Shown here piece by piece: positions 9,019 through 16,865 of a stretch of DNA of 64,000 bases (position 1 is its first letter; each line of letters begins with the position of its first letter). The DNA is from Dyella_B sp035277725 (GTDB lineage Bacteria; Pseudomonadota; Gammaproteobacteria; Xanthomonadales; Rhodanobacteraceae): NCBI RefSeq assembly GCF_035277725.1, contig NZ_DATEJY010000124.1, forward strand, positions 1-64,000, read 5' to 3'. Position numbers and translations under genes: made by a program. Under the pieces are notes generated by a model that saw only the letters and a list, made by a program, of their open reading frames with translations, had not been told where the DNA came from and did not search any database.

Positions 9019-10029
9019 ATGCGTAACGACACCCGCCGCCTCTTCAACGCCTACGCGGAACGCGTGGCTCAGCTCAATGGCGTGGACAGCGCCGCGAGCA
9101 AATTCAGCGTGACACCGACCGTGCAACAGACGCTGGAAAACCAACTGCAGGCCAGCAGTGACTTCCTGGGCAAGATCAACGTCATCGGCGTGCAGGAACA
9201 GGAAGGCGAAAAAGTGATGCTGGGCGTCACCGGCACCATTGCCGGGCGCACCGATACGCGCACCAAGGACCGCATGCCGCGCGATGTCAGCGATCTCAAG
9301 AATCAGGGCTATCGCTGCGAGAAGACGGACTTCGATACCTTGATCAAATACCAGCAGATCGATGCGTGGGCGAAGTTTCCTGATTTCCAAACGCGTCTGC
9401 GCGACGCGATTATCAAGCGCCAGGCACTGGACCGCATCCTGATCGGCTTCAATGGCGTGAAGGTCGCCGCCGACACGGATCGCGCCGCCAACCCGCTGCT
9501 GCAGGACGTGAACATCGGCTGGTTGCAGCACATCCGCACGGAGGCGCCCAGCCATTGGATGAAGGAAGGCGCGACCCAAGGCAAGATCCAGGTCGGCACC
9601 GTCGCTGGCTGCGATTACGCCAACATCGACGCGCTGGTCTACGACGCGGTGATGCTGCTGGAGGAGCCGTACCGTGATGCGACGGATCTCGTCGCCATCT
9701 GCGGGCGCAAGCTGCTGCACGACAAGATGTTCGCGAAACTCAACCGTGACCAGCGCGCCACGGACGAGTTGGCCAGCGACATCCTGATCAGCCGCGAAGC
9801 GATGGGCGGGCTGCCGGCCATCCGTGTGCCGGGCTTCCCGGATAACGCCGTGCTGGTGACGCCGCTCAGCAATCTCTCCATCTACTGGCAGGAAGGCGCT
9901 CGCCGCCGTTTGCTGCGCGATCGACCGGAGCGCGACCAGATCGAGAACTACGAGTCCTCCAACGATGCTTACGTGGTCGAGCACTACGGCACGGTGGCCC
10001 TCTTCGAAAACATCGAGCTGAAGCACTGA
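9019..10029 (+). CDS. N: Major capsid protein (P2 gpN-like)
   Basis: 336 residues, usual size for P2 gpN, which assembles the T=7 head (T=4 with satellite). The start follows a GGAG ribosome site (CCGGAGCCTTCATG). It opens MRNDTRRLFNAYAERVAQLNGV, typical of the family, and contains WAKFPDFQTRLRDAI and PLLQDVNIGWLQ. It ends NIELKH. The prophage 2 copy is clearly homologous. Second rightward late gene after the damaged O. Confidence 0.95.
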   Translation: MRNDTRRLFNAYAERVAQLNGVDSAASKFSVTPTVQQTLENQLQASSDFLGKINVIGVQEQEGEKVMLGVTGTIAGRTDTRTKDRMPRDVSDLKNQGYRCEKTDFDTLIKYQQIDAWAKFPDFQTRLRDAIIKRQALDRILIGFNGVKVAADTDRAANPLLQDVNIGWLQHIRTEAPSHWMKEGATQGKIQVGTVAGCDYANIDALVYDAVMLLEEPYRDATDLVAICGRKLLHDKMFAKLNRDQRATDELASDILISREAMGGLPAIRVPGFPDNAVLVTPLSNLSIYWQEGARRRLLRDRPERDQIENYESSNDAYVVEHYGTVALFENIELKH

Positions 10030-10040
10030 GGACGTCCACG

Positions 10041-10691
10041 ATGACCAGCCCCGCCATGCGTCATCGGGAGCGTGTGTTGGCGGCCCAGGCAGCGAGCCTG
10101 GCCGCCAACACCGGTTCGCGACAGCTCACCGGCAGCGCCTACGACTTGATGCTTGCCAAGCTCGCCGAAGACAAGCGCGTGCTGAAGAGTATCCAGTCCA
10201 TCCAGCAGAAGATCGCGGTCAAACGTCAGCGCTTGCCGGAATACGACGCATGGATTGCCGGTGTGCTCGACGCCGATCAACCGGTGCAGGACGATGTGTT
10301 CGCCACGCTGATGGTGTGGCACATCGACACCGGTGCGCTGGAGTCCGCGCTCGACATGGCCGCGCATCTCCTGAAGCACGACTTGAAGCTGCCCGAGCAC
10401 TATCAGCGCGACGTCGCCACGCTGGTAGTCGAGGAAATCGCCGATCAGAGCGAGAAGCCCGGCACCACGGTCACCGTCGATCAGCTCTTGCGCGTCGGGC
10501 AACTGAGTGAGGGGCGCGACATGCCCGATGAAGTACGGGCCAAGCTGCACAAGGCCGTTGGGCTTGCACTGCGCGACACCAGTCCCACTCAAGCCCTCGA
10601 CCACCTGCAGCATGCGCTGCGCCTGAATCCGCGACTCGGCATCAAGACCGAGATCGGCAAGCTGCAGAAGCAGCTTGTTGTCGCGACCTGA
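10041..10691 (+). CDS. M: Terminase small subunit/endonuclease (P2 gpM-like)
   Basis: 216 residues. In P2, gpM cuts at cos and works with gpP. Family pattern visible: N-terminal HRERVLAAQAA, then MLAKLAEDKRVLKSIQS and KIAVKRQRLPEYDAWI, and a C-terminal TPR-like stretch (QALDHLQHALRLNPRLG). It begins 11 bp after the N stop, consistent with one head operon N-M-L. Confidence 0.9.
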   Translation: MTSPAMRHRERVLAAQAASLAANTGSRQLTGSAYDLMLAKLAEDKRVLKSIQSIQQKIAVKRQRLPEYDAWIAGVLDADQPVQDDVFATLMVWHIDTGALESALDMAAHLLKHDLKLPEHYQRDVATLVVEEIADQSEKPGTTVTVDQLLRVGQLSEGRDMPDEVRAKLHKAVGLALRDTSPTQALDHLQHALRLNPRLGIKTEIGKLQKQLVVAT

Positions 10692-10791
10692 GCTCGCCCC
10701 GAGCGCCGCGGCGGCTCGGTGGGCCTCCGATGACCTCTCTCCCATCCGGATGACCCACCGACCACCGCCGCACCTTATCGAAGAGATCCCG

Positions 10792-11256
10792 ATGTCCGGC
10801 TTTGTCGCTACCGCCCCTCACCTTGAACCGCCCGCGATCCGGTCGGGCGACTGGTATCCGCCAATCGCCCTCGCCGACGTGCGCGCGGTGCTACGTCTGG
10901 ACGGCACCGTCACCGATGCGCGCCTCACCGAAAGCGTCGCGCTGGCGATGTCGGCGGTGGAGGACGAACTGGATGCGTGGCAACACCAGCAGGAAGCGCT
11001 CGGTCGCGCGTCGCTTGCGGACGTGCCGAGCAAGGTGATCGGTGACGCCTCGCGGCTGGTACTGCTCTATCAGCGCGCTGTGTACGCGACGGCGAAAGCC
11101 GAACTGATCGAACGCTATCGGGATGTCGATAGTACCGATGCCGGACAACGGCGTGCCGAAGCGATGGAATTGTCCGTCGACGATTACCGCCGGCAAGCCC
11201 GCTATGCGATTCGCGACATCCTGGGCCGTCCACGCGCCACGGTGGAGCTGCTCTGA
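10792..11256 (+). CDS. L: Head completion/stabilisation protein (P2 gpL-like)
   Basis: 154 residues. Completes the filled head so that the tail can attach. Typical segments: DWYPPIALADVRAVLRLDG, LTESVALAMSAVEDELDAW, and the ending RYAIRDILGRPRATVELL. ATG 10792 is preferred because a GAAGAG ribosome site precedes it and the prophage 2 protein starts at an equivalent point. Its stop overlaps the X start (TGATG). Confidence 0.9.
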   Translation: MSGFVATAPHLEPPAIRSGDWYPPIALADVRAVLRLDGTVTDARLTESVALAMSAVEDELDAWQHQQEALGRASLADVPSKVIGDASRLVLLYQRAVYATAKAELIERYRDVDSTDAGQRRAEAMELSVDDYRRQARYAIRDILGRPRATVELL

Positions 11257-11465
11257 TGATCGTGCGTGCGCTGCAGGGCGAAACGCTCGATGCGCTCTGT
11301 CAGCGCGTGCTGGGGCGCACCGCCAGCGTGACGGAAGCGGCGTTCGCCGCGAATCCCGGCCTCGCCGATCTCGGCCCGGTGTTGCCGCAAGGCTATCCGG
11401 TTCACTTACCCGACACCGCTCAAACCGCGCAGTCCGTGACGGCGCAGGTACAACTCTGGACCTGA
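11256..11465 (+). CDS. X: Tail protein X (LysM-like)
   Basis: 69 residues, standard for P2 gpX, a short LysM-related tail-assembly protein. The sequence shows GETLDALCQRVLGRT and a C-terminal PVLPQGYPVHLPD. Overlaps L by one base and is followed after 10 bp by the holin, so it sits in the normal head-to-lysis transition. Confidence 0.9.
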   Translation: MIVRALQGETLDALCQRVLGRTASVTEAAFAANPGLADLGPVLPQGYPVHLPDTAQTAQSVTAQVQLWT

Positions 11466-11475
11466 AGGACGCACG

Positions 11476-11826
11476 ATGGCCGAACCCACGACCACCACCA
11501 CGCTCGCCTTCGTCGCCACCGGCGTGGGCCTGGCCACCCTGGTGCCCGGTATCGATGGCAATGCCATCGTCGGCGCTTTTGCCGGCGCGGCCCTCGTCGC
11601 GCTGCATGCGCGGGATGTGTCGATGACTTCGCGCGGCATCTACCTGTTTATCAGTTGGATCATCGGCTACCTCGCGGCACCGGAAGTGGCGACGCGCATC
11701 GGCGTGCAGGCCACGGGTGTCGCCGCATTCCTCGCTGCAGCATTCGCCATCGCCGTCACCGTCCAGGTGCTGGAGCGGATCAAGACCATCGACCTCACCA
11801 CCTGGCTGCGTCGGGGAGGCTCCTGA
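11476..11826 (+). CDS. Holin-like membrane protein
   Basis: 116 residues with about three hydrophobic segments (LAFVATGVGLATLV; IVGAFAGAALVAL to IYLFISWIIGYLAAP; GVAAFLAAAFAIAVTVQVL). Position between X and the muralytic enzyme matches P2 Y (holin), which permeabilises the inner membrane at lysis. A good ribosome site (GAAGGACGC) precedes the start. The last base overlaps the next gene (TGATG). Could alternatively be a structural membrane protein paired with the next gene. Confidence 0.7.
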   Translation: MAEPTTTTTLAFVATGVGLATLVPGIDGNAIVGAFAGAALVALHARDVSMTSRGIYLFISWIIGYLAAPEVATRIGVQATGVAAFLAAAFAIAVTVQVLERIKTIDLTTWLRRGGS

Positions 11827-12110
11827 TGGACCACCTCTTTACTGCGCTGCTCTTCACCACGAACGCCATCACGTGCGCGCGCCTGCTCTTGTATCGACGC
11901 GCCGGTGCTCGGTATCGCCTCGCGGTTAGCGGGTGCGCTTGGGTGCTGATCGTCAGCACCGGCAGCACGGCGCTGGGTGTCATGTTGGGCCTCTATGCGA
12001 ACACGCCCATTCACCTCGGTGATCTTGGCGTGTCGCTCGTGCTGTGCGTACTGAGTCTTACGGCACAGGGCAATGTCGCGGCCATCCTTCGGACGAATCA
12101 TGACGACTAA
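11826..12110 (+). CDS. Putative 3TM holin/antiholin
   Basis: 94 residues with three hydrophobic helices (LFTALLFTTNAITCARLLL; LAVSGCAWVLIVSTGSTALGVMLGLY; LGVSLVLCVLSLTAQ), resembling the small 3TM phage holin family. ATG 11826 overlaps the preceding stop. Coupled to the endolysin, whose start lies inside its 3' end. Likely the second lysis membrane component; which of the two is the holin cannot be told from sequence. Confidence 0.65.
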   Translation: MDHLFTALLFTTNAITCARLLLYRRAGARYRLAVSGCAWVLIVSTGSTALGVMLGLYANTPIHLGDLGVSLVLCVLSLTAQGNVAAILRTNHDD

Positions 12111-12915
12111 ACCTTTGCGCGCCGGTGATCACGGTGCGGATGTCACCGTGCTACAGCAGCGATTGAATCGCGCTGGCCAATCAATCGCCATCGACGGCTG
12201 GTACGGACCGGCCACCGAGACCGCGGTGCGTGCGTTTCAGCGTAGCCGTCACCTGGTCGAGGATGGCATCGCGGGGCCGCGCATGCAGGACGCCTTGCTC
12301 GGCACCGTCGATCCGCGTGCACTGAGGCAAGCGGATATCGAGCACGCGGCAGCGGAACTCGGCTGCGAGAGCGCCGCGATCAACGCGGTGGTCGAAGTGG
12401 AAAGCCCGCGTACCGGTTACCTCCCGGATGGGCGGGTGGTGATCCTGTTCGAGCGGCATGTGTTCTGGCGGCAGTTGCAGGCATACGGTATCGATCCGGT
12501 CAGCGTGAATGCACCGGCGTCGATTTTGAGCCAGGTGCGTGGTGGGTACGTCGGTGGTGCCGCCGAATACGCGCGCCTGGCGCAGGCCATGGCAATTGCC
12601 AGTGAGCCCGCCATGGAAGCGTGTAGCTGGGGGCGTTTCCAGGTCATGGGTTATCACGCCAAGGTGCTCGGTTACACCAACGCCACACAGATGGCCGCGG
12701 CCTTCGCCAAGGGCGAAGCCGAACAGCTGCAAGCATTCATGCAATTCGTGCAAAGCGATGCGGAGCTGTTGAAGGCGCTGCGCGGTCGCAAGTGGACGGC
12801 GTTTGCGCGGAGCTACAACGGTCCGGCGTATGCCGACAACCTCTACGATGTGAAGCTCGCCAAGGCATATGCACGCCATGCCGCCGCACGGCCGCCTGTT
12901 TCGGAGGTCGCATGA
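12100..12915 (+). CDS. Endolysin: N-acetylmuramidase with peptidoglycan-binding domain
   Basis: 271 residues. Residues ~5-70 form a PG_binding_1 domain (GADVTVLQQRLNRAG, IDGWYGPATETAVRAFQ). The remainder is the N-acetylmuramidase (DUF3380-type) catalytic domain with VVEVESPRTGYLPDGRVV, ILFERHVFWRQL, SWGRFQVMGYHA and ARSYNGPAY; Glu in VEVES is the probable catalytic acid. It cleaves the glycan backbone after holin opening. Starts 11 bp inside the previous gene; overlaps Rz by 4 bp. Not related to the prophage 2 lysis enzyme. Confidence 0.85.
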   Translation: MTTKPLRAGDHGADVTVLQQRLNRAGQSIAIDGWYGPATETAVRAFQRSRHLVEDGIAGPRMQDALLGTVDPRALRQADIEHAAAELGCESAAINAVVEVESPRTGYLPDGRVVILFERHVFWRQLQAYGIDPVSVNAPASILSQVRGGYVGGAAEYARLAQAMAIASEPAMEACSWGRFQVMGYHAKVLGYTNATQMAAAFAKGEAEQLQAFMQFVQSDAELLKALRGRKWTAFARSYNGPAYADNLYDVKLAKAYARHAAARPPVSEVA

Positions 12916-13397
12916 CGCTGCTGCGCCAGGTGCTGCTCGGCGCTGCCCTTCTCGGCGCCCTGTGGCTCTATCACGTCGTCACGCAGCAACGCATTGCGCT
13001 CGCTGAGGCGCGTGCGGACACCGCCATCATTATGCAGCGTGACCTGGCTGACCAACTCGCCGCCGCTAAGGCCAGCGAACACATCGTGACGCGTTACGTC
13101 GACCGCGTACGCGTCGTGTATGAGCGCGGCGCCACGCTGACCAAGGAGATCCCAGTCTATGTCACCGCCCAAGCGGATGCTGCTTGCTCTGTGCCTGTTG
13201 GCTTTGTGCGCGTGCACGACGCCGCCGCCGCGAATGACCTGCCCGCTCCCGCCGGAGCTACTGATGCGCAGCCCAGCGGGCTTGCGCTCTCTACCCTTGC
13301 CGGCACCGTCGTCGACAACTACGTCACCTGTCACGCGGCCATCGAGCAAGTGAAGGCGCTGCAGTCGTGGGTACACGCCAACCAGGCCACGCCATGA
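12912..13397 (+). CDS. Rz-like i-spanin (P2 LysB analogue)
   Basis: 161 residues: N-terminal signal-anchor (VLLGAALLGALWLYHVV) followed by a periplasmic helical region with coiled-coil character (LAEARADTAIIMQRDLADQLAAA). Together with the nested lipoprotein it would bridge inner and outer membrane and fuse them in the last lysis step. ATGA overlap with the endolysin. The nested Rz1 in the +1 frame strongly supports the call. Confidence 0.85.
   Translation: MTLLRQVLLGAALLGALWLYHVVTQQRIALAEARADTAIIMQRDLADQLAAAKASEHIVTRYVDRVRVVYERGATLTKEIPVYVTAQADAACSVPVGFVRVHDAAAANDLPAPAGATDAQPSGLALSTLAGTVVDNYVTCHAAIEQVKALQSWVHANQATP
13159..13353 (+). CDS. Rz1-like o-spanin lipoprotein, nested in Rz
   Basis: 64 residues, wholly inside Rz in another frame. 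Signal sequence with lipobox LCAC gives an outer-membrane lipoprotein; the mature part is proline-rich (TTPPPRMTCPLPPELL), typical of Rz1/LysC. The same nested arrangement is found at 50727-50921. Confidence 0.85.
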   Translation: MSPPKRMLLALCLLALCACTTPPPRMTCPLPPELLMRSPAGLRSLPLPAPSSTTTSPVTRPSSK

Positions 13398-13873
13398 AGA
13401 AGCCGGCCAGCTTGCGCCAGGCGCTGACGGCAGCGCTGTCGGATCTCGCACGTAATCCCGAAAACCTGCTGGTGTTCGTGGACAAGGGCTCGGTGATCGC
13501 CACCTACGTACCGGGCCTGTCGTTCGAATACAGCTACACGCTCAACGTCATCCTGACCGATTATGCGGGCGATCCCGATACCGTGATGGTGCCGCTCCTG
13601 CTGTGGGTGCGCGACAATCAGCCGGAGCTGCTCGACAACGTCGGCATGCGGCCCGATGGCATCACCTTCGAAGCGGACATCATCAGCCATGACGCGTGTG
13701 ATCTCAGCCTCACGCTGAAGTTGACCGAACGCGTGATCGTTGCCGAGAGTGACAATGGTCGCCTGGATATCACGCACATTGACGAACCAATGCCTGAGCC
13801 ACTACTGATGGCAAAACATTGGCGGTTGTTTTTGCGTGACGCGTTGATCGCGGAATGGGATCAGCCCGCATGA
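13394..13873 (+). CDS. R: Tail completion protein R (P2 gpR-like)
   Basis: 159 residues, normal for gpR, which finishes the head-proximal end of the tail. Characteristic segments: MKKPASLRQALTAALSDLARNPENLLVFVDKG, EYSYTLNVILTDYAGD and the C-terminal WRLFLRDALIAEWD. ATG 13394 overlaps the Rz stop and is favoured by homology with the second prophage (MNKPERFRVALLAALPDLAN). Confidence 0.9.
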   Translation: MKKPASLRQALTAALSDLARNPENLLVFVDKGSVIATYVPGLSFEYSYTLNVILTDYAGDPDTVMVPLLLWVRDNQPELLDNVGMRPDGITFEADIISHDACDLSLTLKLTERVIVAESDNGRLDITHIDEPMPEPLLMAKHWRLFLRDALIAEWDQPA

Positions 13874-14328
13874 GCGATACGGATCTGACGCTGCTGGAAG
13901 ATTGGGTGGATGGGTTGCTATTGGCCACTAGCCCTGCAAAGCGTCGTCGGCTCGCGCAATCGGTGGCGATCGCGTTACGTCGAAGTCAGCAGCAACGGAT
14001 TGCCGATCAACGCAATCCCGATGGCACACCGTACGTGCCGCGCAAAGTACCCAAGCTGCGCAACAAGGCAGGGCGCGTCAAGCGCGGAAAGATGTTTGCG
14101 AAACTGCGAACGGCCAAATACCTCAAAACCAACGCCACGGCCGATGCGGCGGAGGTAGCGTTCACGGGCCGAACCGAACGCATTGCACGTGTGCACCAAT
14201 ACGGTCTGACGGATCGCGTGACGCCCACCGGCCCACGGGTGCGCTATGCACGACGCGCGTTGCTCGGCTTCAGCATGGAGGATCGACAGCGAGTGCGCGA
14301 TCTCCTCCTCTACCATCTCACGCGCTAG
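13870..14328 (+). CDS. S: Tail completion protein S (P2 gpS-like, virion morphogenesis)
   Basis: 152 residues. Typical gpS: LTLLEDWVDGLLLATSPAKRRRLAQSVAIALRRSQQQRIADQRNPDGTPYVPRK-type start, then RVHQYGLTDRV and YARRALLGFSMED. ATGA overlap with R. The late operon is interrupted here by accessory genes on the opposite strand instead of continuing into V. Confidence 0.9.
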   Translation: MSDTDLTLLEDWVDGLLLATSPAKRRRLAQSVAIALRRSQQQRIADQRNPDGTPYVPRKVPKLRNKAGRVKRGKMFAKLRTAKYLKTNATADAAEVAFTGRTERIARVHQYGLTDRVTPTGPRVRYARRALLGFSMEDRQRVRDLLLYHLTR

Positions 14329-14439
14329 GTCGGCTACGCCGAGTGGAACACGTGTTACCAAGGTGTTTGTTGCGCCAGGTTCAAGCAGGCACTTCTAGAG
14401 TTTGAGACCAACGACTGCTTATGCGTCCTAGGACACCCC

Positions 14440-14757
14440 ATGTCAGTCACGCATTTGAAGGCGGTCAAGAACTTTACGGCTTGTTTGGAACACGGTGGTC
14501 AGCATCGCTTTGAGATTACCCTGGATGAAATGCCCGCCCTCGAGGCGATGCTCGGGCCGAGTCACAGCCTCGCCATTCCTTGCACCCACACCGATAACGC
14601 TGTCGAGAAAACGGTCTGGGCCACCTTGGTCGATCTCATGGCCGATCGCGGCGCCACCTGCTATTACCAACGGGTAGCGCACCATCGATATAGCGTGACA
14701 TGCGTTATACCGCCGCCTGGCGTGGCCGGTTCTACCGGCGGGCGCGCGGCAGAATAG
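14440..14757 (+). CDS. Hypothetical protein, 105 residues
   Basis: Not recognised. Soluble, without signal or membrane segment; begins MSVTHLKAVKNFTACLEHGG and has a paired Cys/His-poor core. TAGGACACCCC precedes the ATG at a plausible ribosome-site distance. It is separated from S by 111 bp and faces the methyltransferase, with a stem-loop between them. Present only in prophage 1, so probably accessory. Confidence 0.55.
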   Translation: MSVTHLKAVKNFTACLEHGGQHRFEITLDEMPALEAMLGPSHSLAIPCTHTDNAVEKTVWATLVDLMADRGATCYYQRVAHHRYSVTCVIPPPGVAGSTGGRAAE

Positions 14758-14758
14758 C

Positions 14759-14781
14759 GCCGGAAGCCAGTCGCTTCCGGC
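14759..14781. terminator. Stem-loop between convergent genes
   Basis: GCCGGAAGC (14759-14767) and GCTTCCGGC (14773-14781) form a perfect 9-bp stem with a 5-nt loop, between a rightward hypothetical gene and the leftward methyltransferase. No T tract follows on either strand, so termination strength is uncertain. Confidence 0.5.
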
Positions 14782-14791
14782 AACACTAAAA

Positions 14792-15532
14792 CTAACCGCA
14801 AGATGACGATATCGATGGCAGCCGCTCTCGGGCAATGTCGAAGTAGCCGTCCGACATTTCGATACCGACGAACCGATGTCCGGCGCGCAGCGCCGCGACA
14901 CCTGTCGTGCCGCTTCCCATAAAAGGGTCCAGTACGGTACTGGCCGGCGGGACGATCGCCATGAGTTGATCCATCAGCGCTTCCGGTTTCCCGACCTGGT
15001 GTCGTTTGCCACCGCGCTGGGGATGCACGGAGAACACCCCCGGCAACACCACTGGATGGGCCTGCGTATCGACCGATCCACGGCTTGCCCATACCACGTA
15101 TTCCGATTGGCTACGGAAACGCCCGCGTTGCGGCCGGCACCCGTTGGTCTTGTCCCACACCACGATGCCCTGCCACACCCAGCCAGCGACCTGCACGGCA
15201 TCCGTCATCGTCGGCAGCATGCGCCAATCGATGAACGTCAGCAGATGTCCACCGGGACGCGTGACACGATGGCACTCGGCCAGCCATTGGCTCGCCCAGG
15301 CAAGAAATCCACGCTGATCACGAAAATCCCCTTCAAAGTCAGGAAGCTTGGTCTTCGCGTCGCTGTTGATGTACTTCTCGCCGGTGGGCTTGGCGCGTGC
15401 AGCCATGGTCTGCCCGCCGGAGCAATACGGTGGATCGGTGATCACCGCATCAACGCTCGCGTCCGGCAGCGTGCGCAGCACCTGTAACGCGTCGCCGCGA
15501 TGAAGCGTGTAGGGAATGGTTTTGTCGTGCAT
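14792..15532 (-). CDS. DNA amino-methyltransferase (DPPY type)
   Basis: 246 residues. Motif IV DPPY (in VDAVITDPPYCSGG, ~residues 28-41) comes before the SAM-binding motif I (LDPFMGSGTTGVAAL) near the C-terminus, the beta-class order; DPPY indicates N6-adenine or N4-cytosine methylation. Such solitary phage enzymes protect DNA from restriction or alter regulation. It is inverted in the late region and overlaps the Com-like gene by 83 bp, as mom follows com in Mu. A homologue in prophage 2 (49740-50477) sits in the lysis cassette with opposite relative orientation. No cognate nuclease is adjacent. Confidence 0.9.
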   Translation of the reverse strand: MHDKTIPYTLHRGDALQVLRTLPDASVDAVITDPPYCSGGQTMAARAKPTGEKYINSDAKTKLPDFEGDFRDQRGFLAWASQWLAECHRVTRPGGHLLTFIDWRMLPTMTDAVQVAGWVWQGIVVWDKTNGCRPQRGRFRSQSEYVVWASRGSVDTQAHPVVLPGVFSVHPQRGGKRHQVGKPEALMDQLMAIVPPASTVLDPFMGSGTTGVAALRAGHRFVGIEMSDGYFDIARERLPSISSSCG

Positions 15533-15692
15533 GGTCGTTCTCGCATGGCGCTCCCTGGCTCTCTGGCAGGGGGCTCGGAACGGCCCTCAACACATTAAAC
15601 GTGCCGCAACGCGGGCACTTGATTTCGATCGCATCGAAGCGACGAGCGCGCGCGAGCAATTTCGCACAGCGCGAGCAGCGAACATCCTGCAT
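15450..15692 (-). CDS. Com-like zinc-ribbon regulator
   Basis: 80 residues. The first ~37 match the Mu Com zinc ribbon: C6-x2-C9 and C26-PR-C29-G. Mu Com binds mom mRNA and opens its start region for translation. The C-terminal half here overlaps the start of the methyltransferase gene in another frame, the same geometry as com-mom, which suggests translational control of the methyltransferase. ATG 15692 is preceded by AAGAGAATC. The prophage 2 methyltransferase has no such partner. Confidence 0.75.
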   Translation of the reverse strand: MQDVRCSRCAKLLARARRFDAIEIKCPRCGTFNVLRAVPSPLPESQGAPCENDHARQNHSLHASSRRRVTGAAHAAGRER

Positions 15693-15697
15693 CCGTA

Positions 15698-15974
15698 GAT
15701 TCTCTTGACGGGCGTGTTAGCCTCGCCGGGCTCCGTCGACGGGGTGTGGAGCCTTCGGTTCGGCTTGCAGGAATGACTGCAGGTTGGATGGTCGGCATCG
15801 CGTTCGCGCGCGATGTCGGCCGCTCCACGTGGTGCCGTGAGGATGCCTTGCGCGACACGCTGCACGACAGGGTGATACCGCTGTACCACCTCTCCGGTAC
15901 ATCGCCCTGTGCTCGCCTCGCGAGGTTCGCCCTCGGCAGCATGCGCGCATGCTTCGGCGCCTTACCCGTTTCCC
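15698..15974. promoter_or_regulatory. 277-bp non-coding leader between com and J
   Basis: No convincing gene. Contains two small hairpins (GGCTCC...GGAGCC around 15729-15753; TGCAG-N6-CTGCA around 15768-15783) and the late-operator dyad at 15882-15901. About 36 bp after that dyad the segment CGGCAGCATGC occurs, also found 36 bp after the dyad in front of V (near 20973), so the two leaders share sequence. A 145-codon open frame from 15746 overlaps J and is probably fortuitous. Confidence 0.5.
15882..15901 (+). promoter_or_regulatory. Late-operator dyad before J (TGTACC-N8-GGTACA)
   Basis: TGTACC (15882-15887) and GGTACA (15896-15901) are perfect inverted arms 8 bp apart, identical to the dyad in front of V (20921-20940) and similar to that between P and O (8012-8031). 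It lies 73 bp before the J start and would allow J-I-H to be switched on separately from V-W. Activator binding is inferred. Confidence 0.65.
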
Positions 15975-16865
15975 ATGTCCGGCCTGACTGCCGTCGATCT
16001 CTCACAGCTCCCGGCGCCCGCCGTCGTGGAGACGATCGCCTTCGAGCAGATCGTGGCGGACATGCTGATGGACCTGCGTGCGCGCGATGGTACGTTTACC
16101 GCCCTGACCGAATCCGATCCGGCGTACAAGGTGCTGCAGGTCGCCGCGTACCGGGAAATGCTGCTGCGCCAGCGCGTCAATGACGGCGCCAAAGCGGTGA
16201 TGCTGCCCTACGCCCGTGGCAACGATCTCGACAATCTCGGTGCGTTCTACAACGTCGAACGCTTGACCTTGGACCCGGGCGATCCCTCGCGCGGCATTCC
16301 TAAAATGATGGAGAGCGATGAGGATTACCTGCGCCGTATCCGCCTCTCGCCCGAAGGCTTCTCCGTCGCCGGCCCCGAAGGGGCGTACATCTTCCACGCC
16401 CTCAGCGCGAGCCCGGATGTATTGGATGCCAGCGCGACCAGTCCCTCGCCCGGCCAGGTGCTGGTAACGGTGTTGTCGCGCACGGGCGATGGCACCGCAC
16501 CACAAGCCACGCTCGATGTGGTGATGGCCGCGCTGTCGTCGATCAAGGTGCGTCCGCTCACCGACGAGGTCATCGTGCAGAGCGCCGAGATCATCCCGTA
16601 TCGCGTGGTGGGCACACGCTACACGCTCGCCGGCCCGGATAGCGCCGTGGTGCTGGATAACTCGGACCGGAACCTGGCCAAGTTCGTCGTCGACACCCAC
16701 AAGCTCGGACGCGACATCACGCGCAGCGGGCTCGATGCGGCGATTCACGTGCCTGGCATGCAGCGTGTGGATCTCGATTCACCGAGCGATCGCCTGGTGA
16801 TCAGCCGGACCCAAGCGGCGTACTGCACGGCTATTGATCTCCGTTATGGCGGCAACGATGAATAG
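15975..16865 (+). CDS. J: Baseplate assembly protein J
   Basis: 296 residues. P2 gpJ forms the baseplate wedge edge. Typical features: VDLSQLPAPAVVETIAFEQIVADM at the start, ALTESDPAYKVLQVAAYREMLLRQRVND, ARGNDLDNLGAFYNVER, and EGFSVAGPEGAYIFHALS. Start at ATG 15975 by homology with prophage 2 (MTDAIQLNQLPLPDVVESLDYE). It is the first gene of its operon here, without V-W upstream. Overlaps I by 8 bp. Confidence 0.92.
   Translation: MSGLTAVDLSQLPAPAVVETIAFEQIVADMLMDLRARDGTFTALTESDPAYKVLQVAAYREMLLRQRVNDGAKAVMLPYARGNDLDNLGAFYNVERLTLDPGDPSRGIPKMMESDEDYLRRIRLSPEGFSVAGPEGAYIFHALSASPDVLDASATSPSPGQVLVTVLSRTGDGTAPQATLDVVMAALSSIKVRPLTDEVIVQSAEIIPYRVVGTRYTLAGPDSAVVLDNSDRNLAKFVVDTHKLGRDITRSGLDAAIHVPGMQRVDLDSPSDRLVISRTQAAYCTAIDLRYGGNDE

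Noticed and set aside
15746..16183. 145-codon open frame upstream of and overlapping J
   Set aside because: Overlaps J in another frame, Arg/Ala-rich late part, and no ribosome site; the segment looks like a leader with hairpins and an operator.
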